This document shows, in pieces, positions 13,727 to 14,233 of a stretch of 14,233 bases of DNA. Both the position numbers and the translations under genes were made by a program. Where the stretch lies: positions 1 to 14,233 of the forward strand of contig CAZVJA010000135.1 of the NCBI GenBank assembly GCA_964626885.1, written 5' to 3'. The stretch's first letter is position 1. Each line of letters begins with the position of its first letter. This stretch comes from CAZVJA01 sp964626885. Its GTDB lineage: Bacteria > Planctomycetota > Planctomycetia > Planctomycetales > Planctomycetaceae. Under the pieces are notes generated by a model. It did not search any database, was not told the DNA's origin, and saw nothing but the letters and a program-made list of their open reading frames with translations.

Positions 13727-14233
13727 ATGCAGCCATTGCGGCGCGCCATCCGATTTTGCCTGCTGCCTCTCTGCTGCGGCCTGTCAATCTGCAGCGGGCT
13801 CTCGTGTGCGCCGGGCGCGAAGGATCGGGCCGCGAATGCCGAACTCGATGACAAGCATCTCCAGGTGATCCTGGAAACCTGCAAAACACCGCAAGAGCGT
13901 GAATACACCCGGTTCGCGTTTGAATTCGCTCAGGCACTCGTGACCGATGATTTTCAAAAGGCGTATCGCTCCGCCTCGAGTCATCTTCAGACGGATCAGA
14001 CTCTGGAACAATTCGAGGCCGCCGAGAAGAAATCGCGGGAGATGTTTGGAGTTCCGCTGAGAATCTTCGCCGGCAGCGTGAACACGAATCCTCTCGATCT
14101 GGCCGGCCCGATGAAGCAGGCCGCCGGAGAAACAATGCTCGCTGCCAGCCAGCGGCAAGTGTCGGCGATCCGCGCGGTCGGCGAAATTCCTGACGACGTC
14201 CCGATCAACATTCGCAAGGCAAGTGTGACGCTC
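13727..14233 (+). CDS. Exported or lipoprotein-like protein, unknown, 3' end cut by window edge
   Basis: The frame is open from the ATG at 13727 through the window end (169 codons, no stop). The N-terminus MQPLRRAIRFCLLPLCCGLS is a clear export signal with basic residues and a Cys/Leu-rich core; SGLSCAPG (23-30) could be a degenerate lipobox with Cys27, or the protein may be cut by ordinary signal peptidase. The mature part is mostly helical in character. The stretch with DDFQKAYRSASSHLQT and DQTLEQFEAAEKKSREMFG resembles the start of NTF2-like secreted domains, where a helix pair precedes a curved sheet; this is a tentative reading. GGGAG seven bases before the ATG supports the start. It begins 38 bases after the preceding lipoprotein gene and is likely co-transcribed with it. 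No function can be assigned. Confidence 0.75.
   Translation, partial: MQPLRRAIRFCLLPLCCGLSICSGLSCAPGAKDRAANAELDDKHLQVILETCKTPQEREYTRFAFEFAQALVTDDFQKAYRSASSHLQTDQTLEQFEAAEKKSREMFGVPLRIFAGSVNTNPLDLAGPMKQAAGETMLAASQRQVSAIRAVGEIPDDVPINIRKASVTL

Overview
The window (about 60% G+C by eye) reads as chromosomal DNA of a planctomycete (phylum Planctomycetota). The evidence is the gene style rather than a marker gene. There is a receptor-like Hanks-type Ser/Thr kinase, secreted proteins with valine/glutamine/proline-rich linkers, lipoproteins with long low-complexity middles, and single housekeeping genes scattered among lineage-specific ones. No genus can be assigned from this sequence alone. No rRNA, tRNA, CRISPR array, insertion sequence or phage gene was seen.

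Layout. Positions 1-836 (minus) hold a secreted alpha/beta-hydrolase that runs off the left edge. Positions 990-3209 (minus) hold a membrane Ser/Thr kinase with a dCache-like ectodomain. On the plus strand, 3497-3604 is a 35-residue, very basic small ORF with a near-perfect Shine-Dalgarno, followed by a strong intrinsic terminator at 3660-3690. Positions 3999-5126 (plus) encode a secreted protein with collagen-like Gly-Pro-Ile repeats, a His/Cys-rich segment and an IPT/TIG-like C-terminus; its terminator is at 5169-5215. Positions 5251-6189 (ispH) and 6266-8128 (glmS) lie head-to-tail on the minus strand. Positions 8398-9396 and 9499-11322 (plus) are a polyprenyl-phosphate-type family 2 glycosyltransferase and an ArnT/PMT-like membrane glycosyltransferase. 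After an intergenic region with a long hairpin come a 703-residue lipoprotein (11577-13688) and, 38 bases later, a second exported protein cut by the right edge (13727 onward).

How the genes fit together. IspH makes the C5 precursors of polyprenyl carriers, GlmS makes glucosamine-6-phosphate for envelope sugars, and the glycosyltransferase pair probably charges a polyprenyl phosphate with a sugar and transfers it outside the membrane. The last two genes encode envelope proteins. A cell-envelope theme is therefore plausible, but only the two glycosyltransferases and the two exported proteins look like operon pairs. The kinase and the hydrolase share a strand but are 153 bases apart, with no evident functional link.

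The least expected items are the small basic ORF with its own terminator, the receptor-like topology of the kinase, the collagen-like/IPT exported protein, an apparent Asp-to-His change in the ArnT-like acidic motif, and the two-step hairpin at 11363-11409.
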